Source of the DNA: Lepus europaeus
Lineage: Eukaryota; Chordata; Mammalia; Lagomorpha; Leporidae
Length of the DNA: 64,000 nucleotides
Assembly: GCF_033115175.1 (NCBI RefSeq)
Contig: NC_084831.1
Location: forward strand, 15,787,138-15,851,137
Direction of reading: 5' to 3'
The notes under the pieces are model-generated. The model was not told where the DNA came from. It did no database searches and saw nothing but the letters and a program-made list of their open reading frames with translations. Within the stretch, counting starts at the first letter, position 1. The number at the start of each line of letters is the position of its first letter. Positions 1-11,789 of this stretch are shown here, piece by piece. A program made the position numbers and the translations under genes.

Positions 1-82
1 TCACATTGCTCAAGACATATGACTTATTTATGCTTTTTCTTTTTTACCTTAATATTTTATTATTTTTGAGGTGACATTTTTA

Positions 83-454
83 TTTTATTTTATTTTTTTT
101 TAATTTTTTTTAATTTTTTTTTTCTTTTTGATAGGCAGAGTGGACAGTGAGAGAGAGACAGAGAGAAAGGTCTTCCTTTTGCCGTTGGTTCACCCTCCAA
201 TGGCCGCCGCGGTAGGCGCGCTGCGGCCGGCGCACCGCGCTGATCCGATGGCAGGAGCCAGGGGCTTATCCTGGTCTCCCATGGGGTGCAGGGCCCAAGG
301 ACCTGGGCCATCCTCCACTGCACTCCCTGGCCACAGCAGAGAGCTGGCCTGGAAGAGGGGCAACCAGGACAGGGTTGGTGCCCCAACCGGGACTAGAACC
401 CGGTGTGCCGGCGCCGCAAGGCGGAGGATTAGCCTAGTGAGCCGCGGCGCCGGC
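83..454 (-). repeat. C-SINE, young, full length
   Basis: T-rich tail complement, GGCAGAGTGGACAGTGAGAG, body, then GGATTAGCCTAGTGAGCC head. Flanked by a perfect 16-bp target-site duplication at 67-82 and 455-470. Confidence 0.97.
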
Positions 455-584
455 TGAGGTGACATTTTTAATTTGTATTCTATTCAAAGGCAAATGCTCA
501 ACTCAATAAATAATTAAGCAAATAAAAAGTAAAACCATCTTATTTCAGCAGGAAACTAAATAAGGGCTAATAATAATAATGATA

Positions 585-750
585 ATCAAACAAGATGATG
601 CTCAATGAGTCTGAGTATTCACCCCACATCAGCCATGGGGAGCCTGAGACTCGGAGAGGTGAGCTCACGTGCTCAAGGCCTGGAGGCGGCACGGGCAGGT
701 GGCAATCCAGGTCTGATGGTTCCCGTGCCCGTGCTCTTTCCTGAAGGAGG
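585..750 (-). repeat. MIR remnant
   Basis: Reads as an inverted MIR with GAGCCTGAGACTCGGAGAGG and GGCAATCCAGGTCTGA. Also present upstream of the pseudogene (24400-24560), so it predates the duplication. Confidence 0.55.
660..690 (+). promoter_or_regulatory. E-box next to NR5A2-like half-site upstream of CELA3B
   Basis: CACGTG at 666-671 is followed by TCAAGGCCT at 673-681, one base from the nuclear receptor NR5A2 consensus YCAAGGYCA. NR5A2 works with PTF1 on acinar genes. The site sits in a MIR remnant and is not preserved in the second CELA3 copy. Weak evidence from motif alone. Confidence 0.3.
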
Positions 751-824
751 TGGCGAGTTCTGATGCCAACTTTCCATCCTGCAGTGGGCGGGGCTGTGGC
801 CTTGGACCCTGGGAGGCCTGGTGC

Positions 825-929
825 TCCACCACCTGTGCTGGGCCTGGGGCCCAATCCAGCCCCCTCTGCCCGCCTCCGCCCTATATCAGAGCCTTGGCTC
901 TGTGTCCGCTCCTGTCACGACGAGACAAG
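825..929 (+). promoter_or_regulatory. CELA3B: CELA3B core promoter and 5' UTR
   Basis: A TATA-like box CTATATCA lies at 881-888, putting the start site near 910 and a short leader before the ATG at 930. An E-box CACCTG at 830-835 is about 50 bp upstream of the TATA box, as expected for the bHLH half of the acinar factor PTF1; it is conserved in the pseudogene copy. Factor binding is inference. Confidence 0.7.
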
Positions 930-3900
930 ATGCTCCGGCTGCTGAGCGCCCTCCTGCTTGTGGCCTTTGGTAAGAACCCAGCCCACGTCTGTGCCCTGTG
1001 CTGCCTGGGCCAGGAGCCCTGAGATCTGCTCCCCACCCTGGGTCCTGTGGTCCCCAGCCCCTGCTCCATAGGAGGGGTCTCAGCTCATTCCTGGGGCACA
1101 ACAGCGCCGGTTTCCAGCTGGTGCTGGGGAGCAGAGAGAGGGAAGCAGGAGAGAGACCAGCTCAGGAGAAGGGCCAGGAGCGGCACCAAGGGCCAAGGAG
1201 GGCATCCATGGTGGGGCAGCAGACACAGCCGAGTGGTGAGGACTCTGGCTCTGCACTTAGCCCGCGTGGGGTGGGAATTCCACTCCCTGCTGAACGCTCC
1301 GGTTCCCCACTCACACTCTCCCCACCCTGCTCCCGTAGCCTGTGGCCCAGCCTTGTCCTGGCCTCTCTGTCACTTTGCCTTGCAGCTCAGGGCCACCTCC
1401 TCTGAGCAGCCTCCCCTGACTGACAGTCATGGGAACAGACAACATTTACCCAGCGCTTACCGTGTGCCAGGCAGAATGTCAACGTTTTTTTCTTATATGA
1501 GCTCATGTAATTCTCACGACGGCTCATGATGTCAGCTCTGTTATTGTTCACTTTTACACATGGGGAAACTGACCCTCAGAGAAGTCCAGTAGCTCATCCC
1601 AGAACAAGGGGTCCAGACGGTCTTACTCCAAAGCCTCCTCTCCCTTCAAAAACCTTTATTCACATGTTTTCCTTAAAAGGTAGAGACAGACGCGGACCAG
1701 CTGACACAGATGTCTCCCATCCCCCCATCCCATCCCCAAGTGCCTCAGGCAGCCAGGAGCCATTGGATGGCAGGGACCCAGGAACTTGGGTCATCACCAT
1801 AGCCTCCTGGGGCGCACATTAACAGGAAGTTGGAATCCAGAATGGAGCCAAAACTCAAGCCCAGGGACTCCAGTGTGGGGTATGGGTATTGGCATCCTAC
1901 GGGGCACCCATGCCCACCACGAGCCTCCGCCCTGTGACAGCAGCCCGCACCCCAGGAGAGCTCACTGGGGTCAGGCACTGTTTAGGCATCCGCCTCCTCA
2001 GTCCTCCCACTGACGCACGTGGCTTTTTCATCTCCATCCGTGGACTCCTGGGGCTCCAGGAAGCCCTGCTGCAGTCCCAGTGCTCACTGTTCACAGGCGG
2101 CTACCGAGGATCAGAGAGGGAAAGGGGCCTGCATGGCTCACACAGCCCGTTTGTGCACAGCTAGGGCTGGGACCTGCCCCCCTTTCCTGCTGGGGACCCT
2201 GGGTGGCTGATGTCCCTCCTCTCTCTCCCCTCCAGCCTCGGGCTCTGGTCGCCTTTCCCCCCCCTCCAGCCGTGTGGTCAACGGTGAGGACGCAGTCCCC
2301 TACAGCTGGCCCTGGCAGGTGAGAGTGGCGCCAGCGGCTCTGATTCCCACGCTGGGCGCTGGACGCCAAGTTCTGACCGCGAGGCCTCCGGCCCTGACCC
2401 CGCGGCCCAGGGCCAGGAGCTCTGGAACTGCCTGCTTCCCACGGAGGTTTTTCCGGTCCCAACTACAAAATGCCAAAGAGAAGCAGGCTCTGGGGACATG
2501 GAAGGGCGGAACTCAAGGGGTTGGTGCGTTTAGAAATTCAGGTACTGTGTTTAGGAAGGCAGAGTTTGGGGGACTCATTTTTACATTGAGTGAATTACAC
2601 AACAGGACCTAGGATGGGGAGACAGGATAATCAAGTGTGATTCCAGAGGAAAAGTGATACAGCCGCGATGAACAGCTGTCTAGGTCGTGCACTGCCCGTT
2701 TGAGAAGGGGCTGTCCTTTTCTGTGTGGACGGCGCCCTCTCGAGTTGTGCAGCGCACAGTCTACACCACAGCCTTCACTGTGGGCCTGGACCTCTCAACC
2801 TGTTTCTTTCTGGGCACCAGGTCTCCCTGCAGTACGAGGTGAGTGGGGCCTGGTACCACACCTGTGGCGGGACGCTCATCAGGCCTGACTGGGTTATCAC
2901 TGCCGGCCACTGCATCTCGTGAGTTCTCTACTGCCCTCATCCCTGTCCTGGTCACTGTCCCCGTGTGAGACCCGGGCAGCTCAGGCCAGCCAGAGGCTTT
3001 GGAGGTTTGGAAGTCAGGCCCAGAGTGACCTCCCATCTGCTGGCAGGAGCTCCCGGACGTACCGGGTGGTGCTGGGCGAGTACGACCGGGCAGTGACGGA
3101 GGGACCCGAGCAGGTGATCCCCATCAATGCTGAGGACATCTTCGTGCACCCGCGATGGAAGTCCTACTGTACACCCTGTGGGTGAGTGAGCTCCCAGCCA
3201 GGCCCGGACTCCTGTGCTCATCCCTCCATGAATCCCAGGGGACTCCAGGGACAGTGGGGAGGGTGGGCAGCCTGGGCCCAGCCCCCACACACTTGTCAGA
3301 GCCTCAGAGACCCTCAGCACCAACCTCCCTCCCTGCAGAGGGGACAGCAGGGCCAGCGAGAGACAGGAAGCCCCCCACAGCTGCTGGGCTCCGTGGCTCT
3401 GGAGCCCAGGACCCCTCGGACACCTGCCCCAAGTCCAAGGTTTCCTGTGGTCAGCACAGATCCATCCGGCACAGCTGGGGATGAAGGGGGAGCATTGGGC
3501 GGAGAGTCAGGCCCCGGCAGTCACTCCCTGAGTGGCCTGGGCGTCACGGTCCTGCCTGGGCCTCAGTTTCCCCTTGGTCAGAGGGTGACCTGCAGCAGGG
3601 CTTCCTGGTGGTGGTGACGGGCGGGGAGGCCCCGCTCAGCCTCACCTGTGTGCTCACCTGTGTGTCCGGGTGGCTCAGCCTTTTCTGTGAGAGGAGCATG
3701 GAAGGGGGCGGAACCCTGGGGAACAGTGCAGGAGGGAGGGGCTGCCGTGATGGAGACCCCGGCCCGTCCTGGTGGGGTTCCTGGGGCCTAGGGAGACCAG
3801 TGAGACCCAGGCGAAATGTCCCGAGTGACAGCAGCAGAACCGTGGTGCCCAAGGTGTGGTCTGAGGGGCAGCGGCACCAGCATCCCCTGGGACCCTGTTA

Positions 3901-6105
3901 GAGTGTCAGACCCCGGGCCTCAGACAGAACACGGCCTCAGAAAGCCTCAGTGAGCTCTCTACTCTGTGTTTGTTTCAAACATTTTTTACTTACCTGTTTT
4001 TATTGACTAAAGAAAGAGAGAGAGGGAGAGATCACTCATCTTCTGGTTCCCTCCCCAAATGCCTGCTTCATCCAGCCAAAGCCAGGAGGCCGGAACTCAG
4101 TCTGGATCTCCCAAGTGGTGGGCTGACCCCGGCACTTGACCCCGTCACTGTCACTCAGTACCCCAGCAGGGAGCTGCAGTGTGACGACCACAGGGGACAC
4201 AGGACAACCAGGAAGGTCAAGGGCTGGCGGGGCTGAACAGGAAGGAAGCACCTCAGGGTGCAGAGGAGCAGTGGGGTCTCCCAGAGATAAACTCCCAGAC
4301 AGAGGACTAGCATGGCACCTGGTGCACCTGGAGGCCCAGGCTCGTGTGACTCTTCCCTCCCCACAGCAATGACATCACCCTCATCAAGCTGTCGCACAGC
4401 GCACAGCTGACAGCCGAAGTGCAGCCTGCCCAGCTCCCTCCTGCTGGGGACATCCTGGCCCATGGGACGGAATGCTACGTCACCGGCTGGGGCACCACCT
4501 CCAGTATGTACTGAGAGGCAGGGGAGCAGGTCCTTGGGGCCAGGGACACATGGCCACGCCAGGCCTGGGCTTTGGTCCTTTCTCCTTCCCAGCCTCCCAA
4601 GCGCAGTGTGTCCAAATGAGAATCATGGGGAGTCCCCTGCATGCGGGGGCCAGGGATGTGGAGGTGCACAGGGTATGAGGGTGGGGGAACTGCGGGGAGC
4701 AGGGCCCCCACCAGGCCAGGAGCGCCCCAGCTCCCCCTCTCCATCGCTGCAGCCGGCGGGTCACTCCCGAACAAGCTACAGCAGGCGCCTCTGCCCGTGG
4801 TGGACCACGCACACTGCGCACGGCTGACCTGGTGGGGTTTACTCGTGAGGAGGAGCATGGTGTGCGCCGGCGGAGGCGACGTCTCTGCCTGCAACGTGAG
4901 TCAGCTCTCACCTGCCCCGGGTGGGCGAGGCCGTGGGACCCCCACGGCCGGCACACAGAGATGGAGGGGCTGTCTCCATCCAGGCAGGACATGGGGGAAG
5001 TCAGCGCCATGCAGACAGCCCTGACCATGACCCCAGCTCCAGGCTCACCTGACCTGGGGCAGCCGCCATCCCTCCTGGGGCTCAGGCAGCCCCAGCGGCA
5101 CAGCAGGGGGCACTGGCACCAGGCCCTCCCAAGTCACCCATGCCGTGTTCTGAAGGGACCCCGAGCCCCTGTGTTAGAGGTGCACATGAGTGTCACATCC
5201 ATGAGTGACTGCGCCACCGGCAGAGGGAGCTGGTGTCTCCTGGGGCTTCCTCCCTACTAGGTTTGCCCTTCCCACAAGTTTCTTTGTTATTCACAGGGTG
5301 ACTCTGGGGGACCCCTCAACTGCCCCACAGCAGATGGCTCCTGGCAGGTGCACGGCGTGACCAGCTTCGTCTCCGCCAGCGGCTGCAACACTGAGAGGAA
5401 GCCCACAGTGTTCACCCGAGTGTCGGCCTTCATTGACTGGATTGAGGAGGTGAGGATGGGGCAGCCGGGAGGGCTGCAGGGTGGGGGCTGTCCTGAGAGG
5501 GCTGGGGCACAGGGAGGAGGGGCAGATCCTGGGAGGGGCTGCAGGGGCCCCGGGAGGGCAGTGGGGGCGGGGCCTTGGGGACATTGCAGAGGGCAGGGGG
5601 ATGACCTCTGCCCTGTGTGGTCCCAGGAATTCCCAGGCTCTGGGTGGAGTTTGCACCTCCTGACTCAGGGAGGGCTTCTCAGGTGTGTGCTCTGGTCTGG
5701 TCCTTACTTGTCACAGAGCACAGAGGGCCATGGCGCCCCCTGCTGGGGGAGACGGGAAATGAGCAATAATGATGAAAGCTGTGAGAGCCAGGGGGAGCTG
5801 AGCCCCTTAGTGTCATCTGGGGACGGCTGGTCAGAGAGGGTCAGTGTTGTCCGTGATGACGCAGTGAGAACCGTATAGACTGGGTCGATGAGCCCCAGGA
5901 CTGGGGTGGGGCCTTGGTTATGGTTTCATCAGGACCCCACAGGTGGGTGCTGGGATCACCACTCCCATTAGAGAGGGCAAGTCACTCCCCCAGGGCCACA
6001 CGGAGGGTGAGTGGGGGCTGGGAGCTGCCCCAGTTCCACGGACTCCAGAACCTGCCATCCTCACTCCACTCTTCTGTCTTTTCCCAGACCATTGCAAGCC
6101 ACTAG
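930..6105 (+). CDS. CELA3B: Chymotrypsin-like elastase family member 3B-like pancreatic protease, 8 exons, complete
   Basis: Coding exons, all with AG/GT borders: 930-969, 2236-2318, 2821-2918, 3047-3181, 4367-4503, 4753-4895, 5297-5449, 6088-6105. They total 807 nt (268 residues plus TAG) with consistent phases; human CELA3 has 270. Residues 1-15 form a hydrophobic signal peptide. A short propeptide ends at Arg26 before VVNG (tryptic activation). Trypsin-fold S1 protease: His71 in TAGHC, Asp121 in GNDITLIK, Ser215 in GDSGGP. The pocket has Ser and Val at chymotrypsin positions 189 and 216, elastase-like, with known preference of the family for small residues such as Ala. It ends in WIEETIASH as in human CELA3. 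Residues VVNGED, SSSRTY, EYDRAV and NTERKPTVF match human CELA3B rather than CELA3A. The product is a secreted acinar zymogen. The start is the only ATG giving the signal peptide; the second Met of human MMLRLL is absent. Expression and orthology by name are inferred. Confidence 0.93.
1425..1620 (-). repeat. MIR, CELA3B intron 1
   Basis: ACCGTGTGCCAGGCAGAATG, TGGGGAAACTGACCCTCAGA and a CCAGAACAAGG end follow inverted MIR order. Confidence 0.75.
3975..4215 (-). repeat. C-SINE, old, CELA3B intron 4
   Basis: GAAAGAGAGAGAGGGAGAGA, TCTTCTGGTTCCCTCCCC, AAGCCAGGAGGCCGGAACTC in minus-strand order; diverged. Confidence 0.85.
5732..5746 (-). promoter_or_regulatory. CTCF-like motif in CELA3B intron 7
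   Basis: On the minus strand it reads CCAGCAGGGGGCGCC, a near-perfect CTCF core. The equivalent part of the pseudogene copy is deleted. Confidence 0.55.
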
Positions 6106-6185
6106 GACCAAGGCCCGGCTGCCCGTGCTGACCCCACGTCCTGTGTAAAGAATAAAGAGCTCTCCCAAGTCCTAGTAGATCTGTG
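6106..6185 (+). terminator. CELA3B: CELA3B 3' UTR and poly(A) signal
   Basis: After the TAG at 6103-6105 comes a short 3' UTR with AATAAA at 6151-6156 followed by a TGTGTCCGT-type GT-rich element near 6182. The very short UTR is typical of pancreatic protease genes. Confidence 0.85.
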
Positions 6186-6842
6186 TCCGTCAGTGACCTC
6201 CCCCGGCCGGGTCCTAAACCTGAGAGCTGACTTGCAGACGAGACCAGAGCCCCCTCCCCTGGGAGGACCAGGACCACACGAGGCCTGGGAGAAGAAGGAG
6301 TGTGATGGGGAGACCGACCCTCTTGGTGTGCCTGGGGCTGGGGGTTCAGGTCCTGCACTTCCAGTGTGGAAACTGAGGCAGGAAAGCTGGGACAAGTAGG
6401 TCAGCCCGGGGTAGAGCCCCACAGAGAGCAGCGGCTTCTCCATGCAGACTTAACACAGTGAGTGACACTTGAGGCAGCTGAGCCTCTCTCGGGAGGCTCA
6501 GGGGACAGTGGGAAGGATCGGGTGTTCTTGCCTCCACTGGCTGGCAGGAGGAGGGCTGTGGTCATTCGTTCATTCAGTATCATTCATTCCTTACTTCAGA
6601 GGGGGGCTCTGAGAGAGAGGGCAGGTGGGTCTGGCTCTGAAGTGGTTCATTGTTTAGAGAGAAGTGAGCATGGCGGAGACATCCAGCGAACACTGGCCGG
6701 TGCCTCCCCGTGGCAGGCTCCAGGCTGGGGGTCCAGAGGTGAGAGGGAGACCCTGGGCTGCAGGGCGCGGAGCCACGCACAGGAACAGGGACGCGGGCAG
6801 CATTGCACACAGGCCGGCCCGGCCAGCGCTCATGGAGGCCAG

Positions 6843-6857
6843 AGCGCCCTCTGCTGT
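6843..6857 (-). promoter_or_regulatory. CTCF-like motif downstream of CELA3B
   Basis: On the minus strand it reads ACAGCAGAGGGCGCT, 14 of 15 core positions. Confidence 0.45.
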
Positions 6858-6944
6858 GCAGGCGGAAGAAACACACACAGCCCAGTCCCTGGTGGATGCA
6901 TCAGTCATTGTCAGTTAGTGGGTTCCACTGTTCCTTTAAACAGT

Positions 6945-7260
6945 GCAATGCTGGAGCCGGATTCTGGTGCAGTGGCTTGAGTCAGGGAATGCGCCGCCCG
7001 CATCCCATATCTGGGCGCCAGCTTGTCCCAGCTGCACTGCTTTGAATCCCGCTCACTGCAAAAGACTGCCCAAGCACTCGGACCTCGGCGACACACATGG
7101 GAGCCCCGGGCGGAGTTTCTGGCTCCTGGCTTCGTCCTGGCCCGCCTGTGGCAGGCGCTTGGAGGTTTAGCCAGCAGATCGAAGATCTGTGTGTGCGTGT
7201 GTTTGTCTTTTCCTGTCATCTACCTTTCATAAGTCAATAAATGCGTAAAAATTTAAAAAG
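6945..7260 (+). repeat. C-SINE, old
   Basis: Head GGAGCCGGATTCTGGTGCAG, GCATCCCATATCTGGG, TCCTGGCTTCGTCCTGGCC and tail ATAAGTCAATAAATG. Confidence 0.85.
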
Positions 7261-7264
7261 CAAG

Positions 7265-7530
7265 CTTTCAGGAGAGCCGGCGTTTAGTCTCCACCTGAGC
7301 ACCTGCGTTTCCGTGCCAGCTCTGGCTCCTGACCCCAGTTTCCTGCAAATGCAGACCCTAGGAGTGACAACCCTGGGGCAGAAATCGAGTTCCTGCCGCC
7401 TGCCTGGGAGACCTGGTTGTACCCCTGGCTCCCGGCCGAGCCCAGCTGCCGTGGGTATTTGAGGAGCGAACCAGTGGATAGGGGCTTTCCTCTGTCTCTC
7501 TCCCTTACAAGTACACTTAATAAAAAATTG
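7265..7530 (+). repeat. C-SINE, old, diverged
   Basis: Tail GAGCGAACCAGTGGATAGGG and CTCTCTCCCTTACAAG in plus orientation; head poorly preserved. Confidence 0.6.
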
Positions 7531-7699
7531 GAATGAAAATCACTCTGTTGAAAGAGACAACGTGGAGAATTATAGCATATACTTAGGTAGGCCTCTGCCC
7601 TTCAAAATTAGCGAATTTTACACTTTGGTTTCATATTTTTAAAAGGCAAAGGATTTATTCCATCTGAAGAGAAACCGGGGTATAGGTTTCATAGTTTTT

Positions 7700-8001
7700 A
7701 ATTTATTTTTTTACAAGCATAGTTAGACAAAGAGAGACAGAGAGAAAGGTCTTCCTTCCGTTGGTTCACCCTCCAAATGGCTGCTACAGCCGGCACTGCA
7801 CCGATCCGAAGCCAGGAGCCAGGTGCTTCTTCCTGGTCTCCCATGCGGGTGCAGGGCCCAAGCACTTGGGCCATCCTCCACTGCCTTCCTGGGCCACAGC
7901 TGGACTGGAAGAGAAGCAACTGGGACTAGAACTCGGCGCCCATATGGGATGCCGGCGCCGCAAGGTGGAGGATTAACCAAGTGAGCCATGGCGCCAGCCC
8001 A
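7700..8001 (-). repeat. C-SINE
   Basis: GAGAAAGGTCTTCCTTCC, CCGATCCGAAGCCAGGAGCC, GCCATGGCGCCAGCCC. Similar GGTTTCATA.TTTTTA sequence on both sides (7686 and 8003) fits a target-site duplication. Confidence 0.93.
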
Positions 8002-8019
8002 AGGTTTCATATTTTTAAA

Positions 8020-9475
8020 ACTGATGATAACAGTTATAGTGGAGCCTCCGTGTGCTCTTCCCAGGGGGCCTCACCACAGGGGACAGGACTGCACCCCAAG
8101 GATTAGCACTTCTACTTGTAGGCATCTATTGGCTAGCTCCTGCCCGCCCCCTACACGTGGGTGTGGAGTTGGCTTGGAGAGACAGGCCGGTCTGCAAGCC
8201 CTCATTCTCTCTGCCGTGGCATCTGCCTGGCCTCAGTGAGGAGAGCAGAGCAGCCCAGCCAAGACACAAGACACCAGACACCGACTCCACTGCTTCTGCC
8301 ATGGAGACGTTAGGAGCAGTGTGCTACGGTGGCGTGGACCTACCCTAGCCTCATGGATGGGACGGGTTTGGAGTTGGTCCTTCCCCTCCACACCGCTGCC
8401 TGTTGATCACACGTGCAAACACCCACTAACAAGACACTGCGCCGTTCTGGTTTGAAAAACCGAGCCTGGCTTCACGCGCAGTGGGCTGTCCCGCAACCTG
8501 CGTCTTCCCTGTCTCTTAGGTGTCTGGGGTCTCTCCCTGTCCCTAGCTCACGGCTGCAGGTTTGTGCCCCTTGTAGGACACCACCAGTTCTCTCTCTTCC
8601 CCCTGAGAGCAGGGCTCAGCCCCTGTGGTTAGACAGTGCTTCCGCCGTGTCCCTGGACGTGCGTCCAGTGCACCTGTGTGAGAGCCCCTCTGGGGAACAG
8701 TCCGAGAATGTGACGGCGCCCTCTCACCTGCACCAGTGGCCACATCGCTCTCCAAGGGGACTGCGAACAAGTCCCTGTTTTCCCTTTTCTCACTCACTAC
8801 CCCCGCATCTGACAGATCGCCCCCTATTCTCTTAGAGTCATTCCCAGCATCTCAACGGCCCCCTACAAATCCCTCTTCCAGCCATCACCCCCAACTCCCA
8901 AAAATCCCCAGGGCTGGTCGGGTGGGTCCAGCGTGAGGGCAGGGCAGGAACAGACACAGCGGGGACAGAGCCCTGGGCATCGTGGGGAGGGTGGCAGGAG
9001 CCTGGAACTACACTGGCATTGTCCTCTGACCCAGGCAGACACACGGGACTGGTGACCAGGAAGCCGCTGGGCGGCCACGGCACAGCAGGGCTGTAGAGGC
9101 TGAGTGTCCACTTCCTCCTGAGGGTCAGCGGAGGGCCCAGGAGAATTTTCTAAAAGAGTTTCAGGTTGAAGGGAGGTGAAGATGTGGTGGGCAGGCAGTG
9201 GTCCCCCAGGCAGGGGTCCTGCCCCCAACCCCAGCAGGGAGCCAGGAACTGCTGTGACCCCTTCTCACCACACACGGGCAGCCAAGAGTCAGGAAATCTT
9301 GGCAAAACCTTTTTTTTTTTTTTTTTTTTGATCAGCAATTCAATTTTATTTTATTTAAATTTTCAAGTCTCAACAATTGAAATCTTTTCAGTAACATCTA
9401 ACCAATAAATAGATTTTCAACTAATGTCACAGCCAGAAAGGTTTTTCATTTGCTTTCCAAACGGTGCAAAACAAT
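8020..9475. other. Unassigned intergenic sequence
   Basis: No gene or C-SINE seen. A T20 run at 9309-9328 may be the tail of an unrecognised minus-strand retroelement. Several short open frames lack coding features. Confidence 0.6.
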
Positions 9476-9479
9476 TGTC

Positions 9480-9775
9480 AAATTTATTTTTTATGTATTT
9501 ATTCATGTGTTTGAAAGAGTTACAGAGAGAGGGTGAGACACAGAGAGAAAGATCCACTGGTTTACTCCCCAAATGGCCTCAATGGCCAGGGCTCAGGCAG
9601 ACGGAAGCCAGGATCCTGGAATTGCATCCAGGTCTCCTACCTGGGTGCAGGGGCCCAGGCACATTAGCAGGGAGCTGGGTTAGAAGTGGAGCAGCCAGGA
9701 CACAATCTGACACACAGAGGGGATGCCAGCGCCGCACGTGCGGCTGACCCACCGGCACACAACACTGGCCCCGAC
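9480..9775 (-). repeat. C-SINE
   Basis: GTGTTTGAAAGAGTTACAGA, AGATCCACTGGTTTACTCCC, CACAACACTGGCCCC. Confidence 0.9.
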
Positions 9776-10019
9776 AGTCGGGTTTTGAAACGGCATCGTG
9801 TGAGTCCTTCAGTTCCCTTTGAAAAACGGTGTGCATCAGCCCCACGGTGCTCTTTTTAATCACATAATGTCAACAAGAGAGAGAGAGCTTCCGTATGCTG
9901 GTTCCGTCCCTGAATGTCCACCATACACAATGTAAATATGGTGGAAAAGTAATCCCTCCTCCAGACTAATCTCATGAATACATTAAAAATTTTACCAAAA
10001 AAATCTCATCTGTTTTTTA

Positions 10020-10640
10020 AAAAAGTAAGTATGTTTATTTTCATGTTCTTGAAAGGCCGAGCAATAGAGAAGCAGAGACCAGAGGGGCATGGTTGGGCCA
10101 GGGAGCTCCCCAATCCACTGGGTCACTCCCAGGACAGCTCCTCCATCCACTGGGTCACTCCCAGGACAGCTCCCCCCATCCACTGGGTCACTCCCAGCAC
10201 AGCTCCTCCATCCACTGGGTCACTCCCAGGACAGCTCCCCCATCCACTGGGTCACTCCCAGGACAGCTCCCCCATCCACTGGGTCACTCCCAGGACAGCT
10301 CCCCCATCCACTGGGTCACTCCCAGGACAGCTCCCCCATCCACTGGGTCACTCCCAGGACAGCTCCCCCATCCACTGGGTCACTCCCAGGACAGCTCCCC
10401 CATCCACTGGGTCACTCCCCAGATGACCACAGACGCCAGGAATCTGGAACTCAGCGGAGTCTCCCACGTGGGTGGTGAGGCCCAAGCACTGGAGCCATCA
10501 TCTGCGGCCTCCCAGGAGCACTAGCAGGAAGCTGGATTGGAAGCCATGCATCAGGGACACAACCCGCACTCCCTTGCGATGCGGGATTCAAAGGGCCCAA
10601 GGCAATGCCTGACTGCCGTGTCACACAGCCTGCTCCAGGG
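10020..10640 (-). repeat. C-SINE split by a minisatellite
   Basis: GTTCTTGAAAGGCCGAG opens it; the CCACTGG segment is expanded (10113-10420); the remainder CCCAGATGACCACAGACGCC to GCGGGATTCAAAGGGCCC follows. Confidence 0.9.
10113..10420 (+). repeat. Minisatellite, 32-bp unit, 10 copies, inside a C-SINE
   Basis: ATCCACTGGGTCACTCCC recurs at 10113, 10145, 10178, 10210, 10242, 10274, 10306, 10338, 10370 and 10402 (period 32, once 33). The unit is the CCACTGGTTCACTCCC segment of the surrounding minus-strand C-SINE plus a CAGGACAGCTCC spacer. All three forward frames stay open because the period is not a multiple of three. Confidence 0.97.
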
Positions 10641-10956
10641 ATGGCAATTGAAACCGAATCTGAAACTTACTTGTGTTTGAAGGAGTTGAGCTTCCTCGCC
10701 TGTTGTGAGGGACAGCCCCCGGCTGCGCACAGAGGGAATCTACTGTTCAGAGTTACGAAAGTGCCATTGCCCATTTAGTAGTAATTAAATCAGCTTAAAT
10801 TCTAATTCAGCCTATGAATTATACATTTGCGTTTAAATTTTTCTATTGAAAACTGATTTCTATGAAGAGGAACGGTCTGCACATATGATCGGGCTGAGTC
10901 CGACCGGTTCTGAAAACACACATGAAATGCAGGGTCGGCATTTACTGTTCAAATGT

Positions 10957-10987
<31 letters not shown>

Positions 10988-11480
10988 TCTGCTTTTTTCT
11001 TTTGCTAAAATAAAGCATTATCTCCAGTCTCAAGGCAAAATGTCACTAACTAAAATGGAGTCCTTTTTAGCTGTCATCCTAAAAAAAAAAAAATGCTGTT
11101 TTTCAAAGACTACATTGAATTTATTTCTATGATGTGTTTGGTTTTTCCTGAGCTCTTTGGTGCAAGAGCGGCCAGGAGATCCAGCCCCACACAGTACGTG
11201 CTCGAGAGTGAGGCTTCCCAAGCCTACTGTCATCAAAACATCTGTGGAAAAGCACCTCTGTGGCACCCGTGGGCGACGGAGAGGGGCTCTGGGTTGGCAG
11301 AGCTGCTGCAACCCCAGATGCCAGGGGAGCTGGGGGGAGGGCGATGTGTCAGGCACACCTGTGTCTGCCTGCTAAGTGGCGCTCAGAGGCCATCTGCTGC
11401 TGGACATTAAACCAGTCGTCACTAAATGTATATGCATATATCTATATACAGATACATATATACATATATGCGCGCACACA
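10640..11480. other. Block A unique part with A/T runs
   Basis: Matches 52960-53600 of block B. An A26 run lies at 10958-10983. An AT and AC simple-sequence stretch (ATATGCATATATC, ACACACACATACA) at 11430-11487 borders the next SINE. No gene seen. Confidence 0.7.
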
Positions 11481-11489
11481 CACATACAT

Positions 11490-11785
11490 TAAAACATGGA
11501 AAGAGAGGAAGAGGCTGAGAGAGGAATCTCTCACCTGCTGGTTCACTTCCCAAATGCCTGCAACTGCTGAGGCTTGGCCATGCTGAAGCCAGGAGCCATG
11601 AACAGCCCTGGGGTTTCTCACGTGGATCCCAGGGAAACAGCTGCTTAACCCAGAGCCTGCTGCCTCCCGGGGCTCACAATTGCAGGACGCTGGAACAGGA
11701 GCTGAGCCTGGACTTGACTCCAGGCTCCCAGATATGGGCTTGGGCATCCCTAAGTGCTAGTCTAAACACCTGCCTCATGTTTCTC
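11490..11785 (-). repeat. C-SINE, old
   Basis: AAGAGAGGAAGAGGCTGAG, CACCTGCTGGTTCACTTCCC, AAGCCAGGAGCCATGA. Confidence 0.9.
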
Positions 11786-11789
11786 TTTT

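Noticed and set aside
128-457. Recurrent 60-120 residue frames with HPLLPSRATAESW or GHPPLHSRATAES type sequence
   Set aside because: They recur across the window in every C-SINE and are SINE translations, not genes.
10113-10420. CRISPR array
   Set aside because: Tandem units without unique spacers in a mammalian genome.
10093-10524. Repetitive proteins in three frames (HPLGHSQDSS, STGSLPGQLP, HWVTPRTAP)
   Set aside because: Translations of a 32-bp minisatellite in a SINE.
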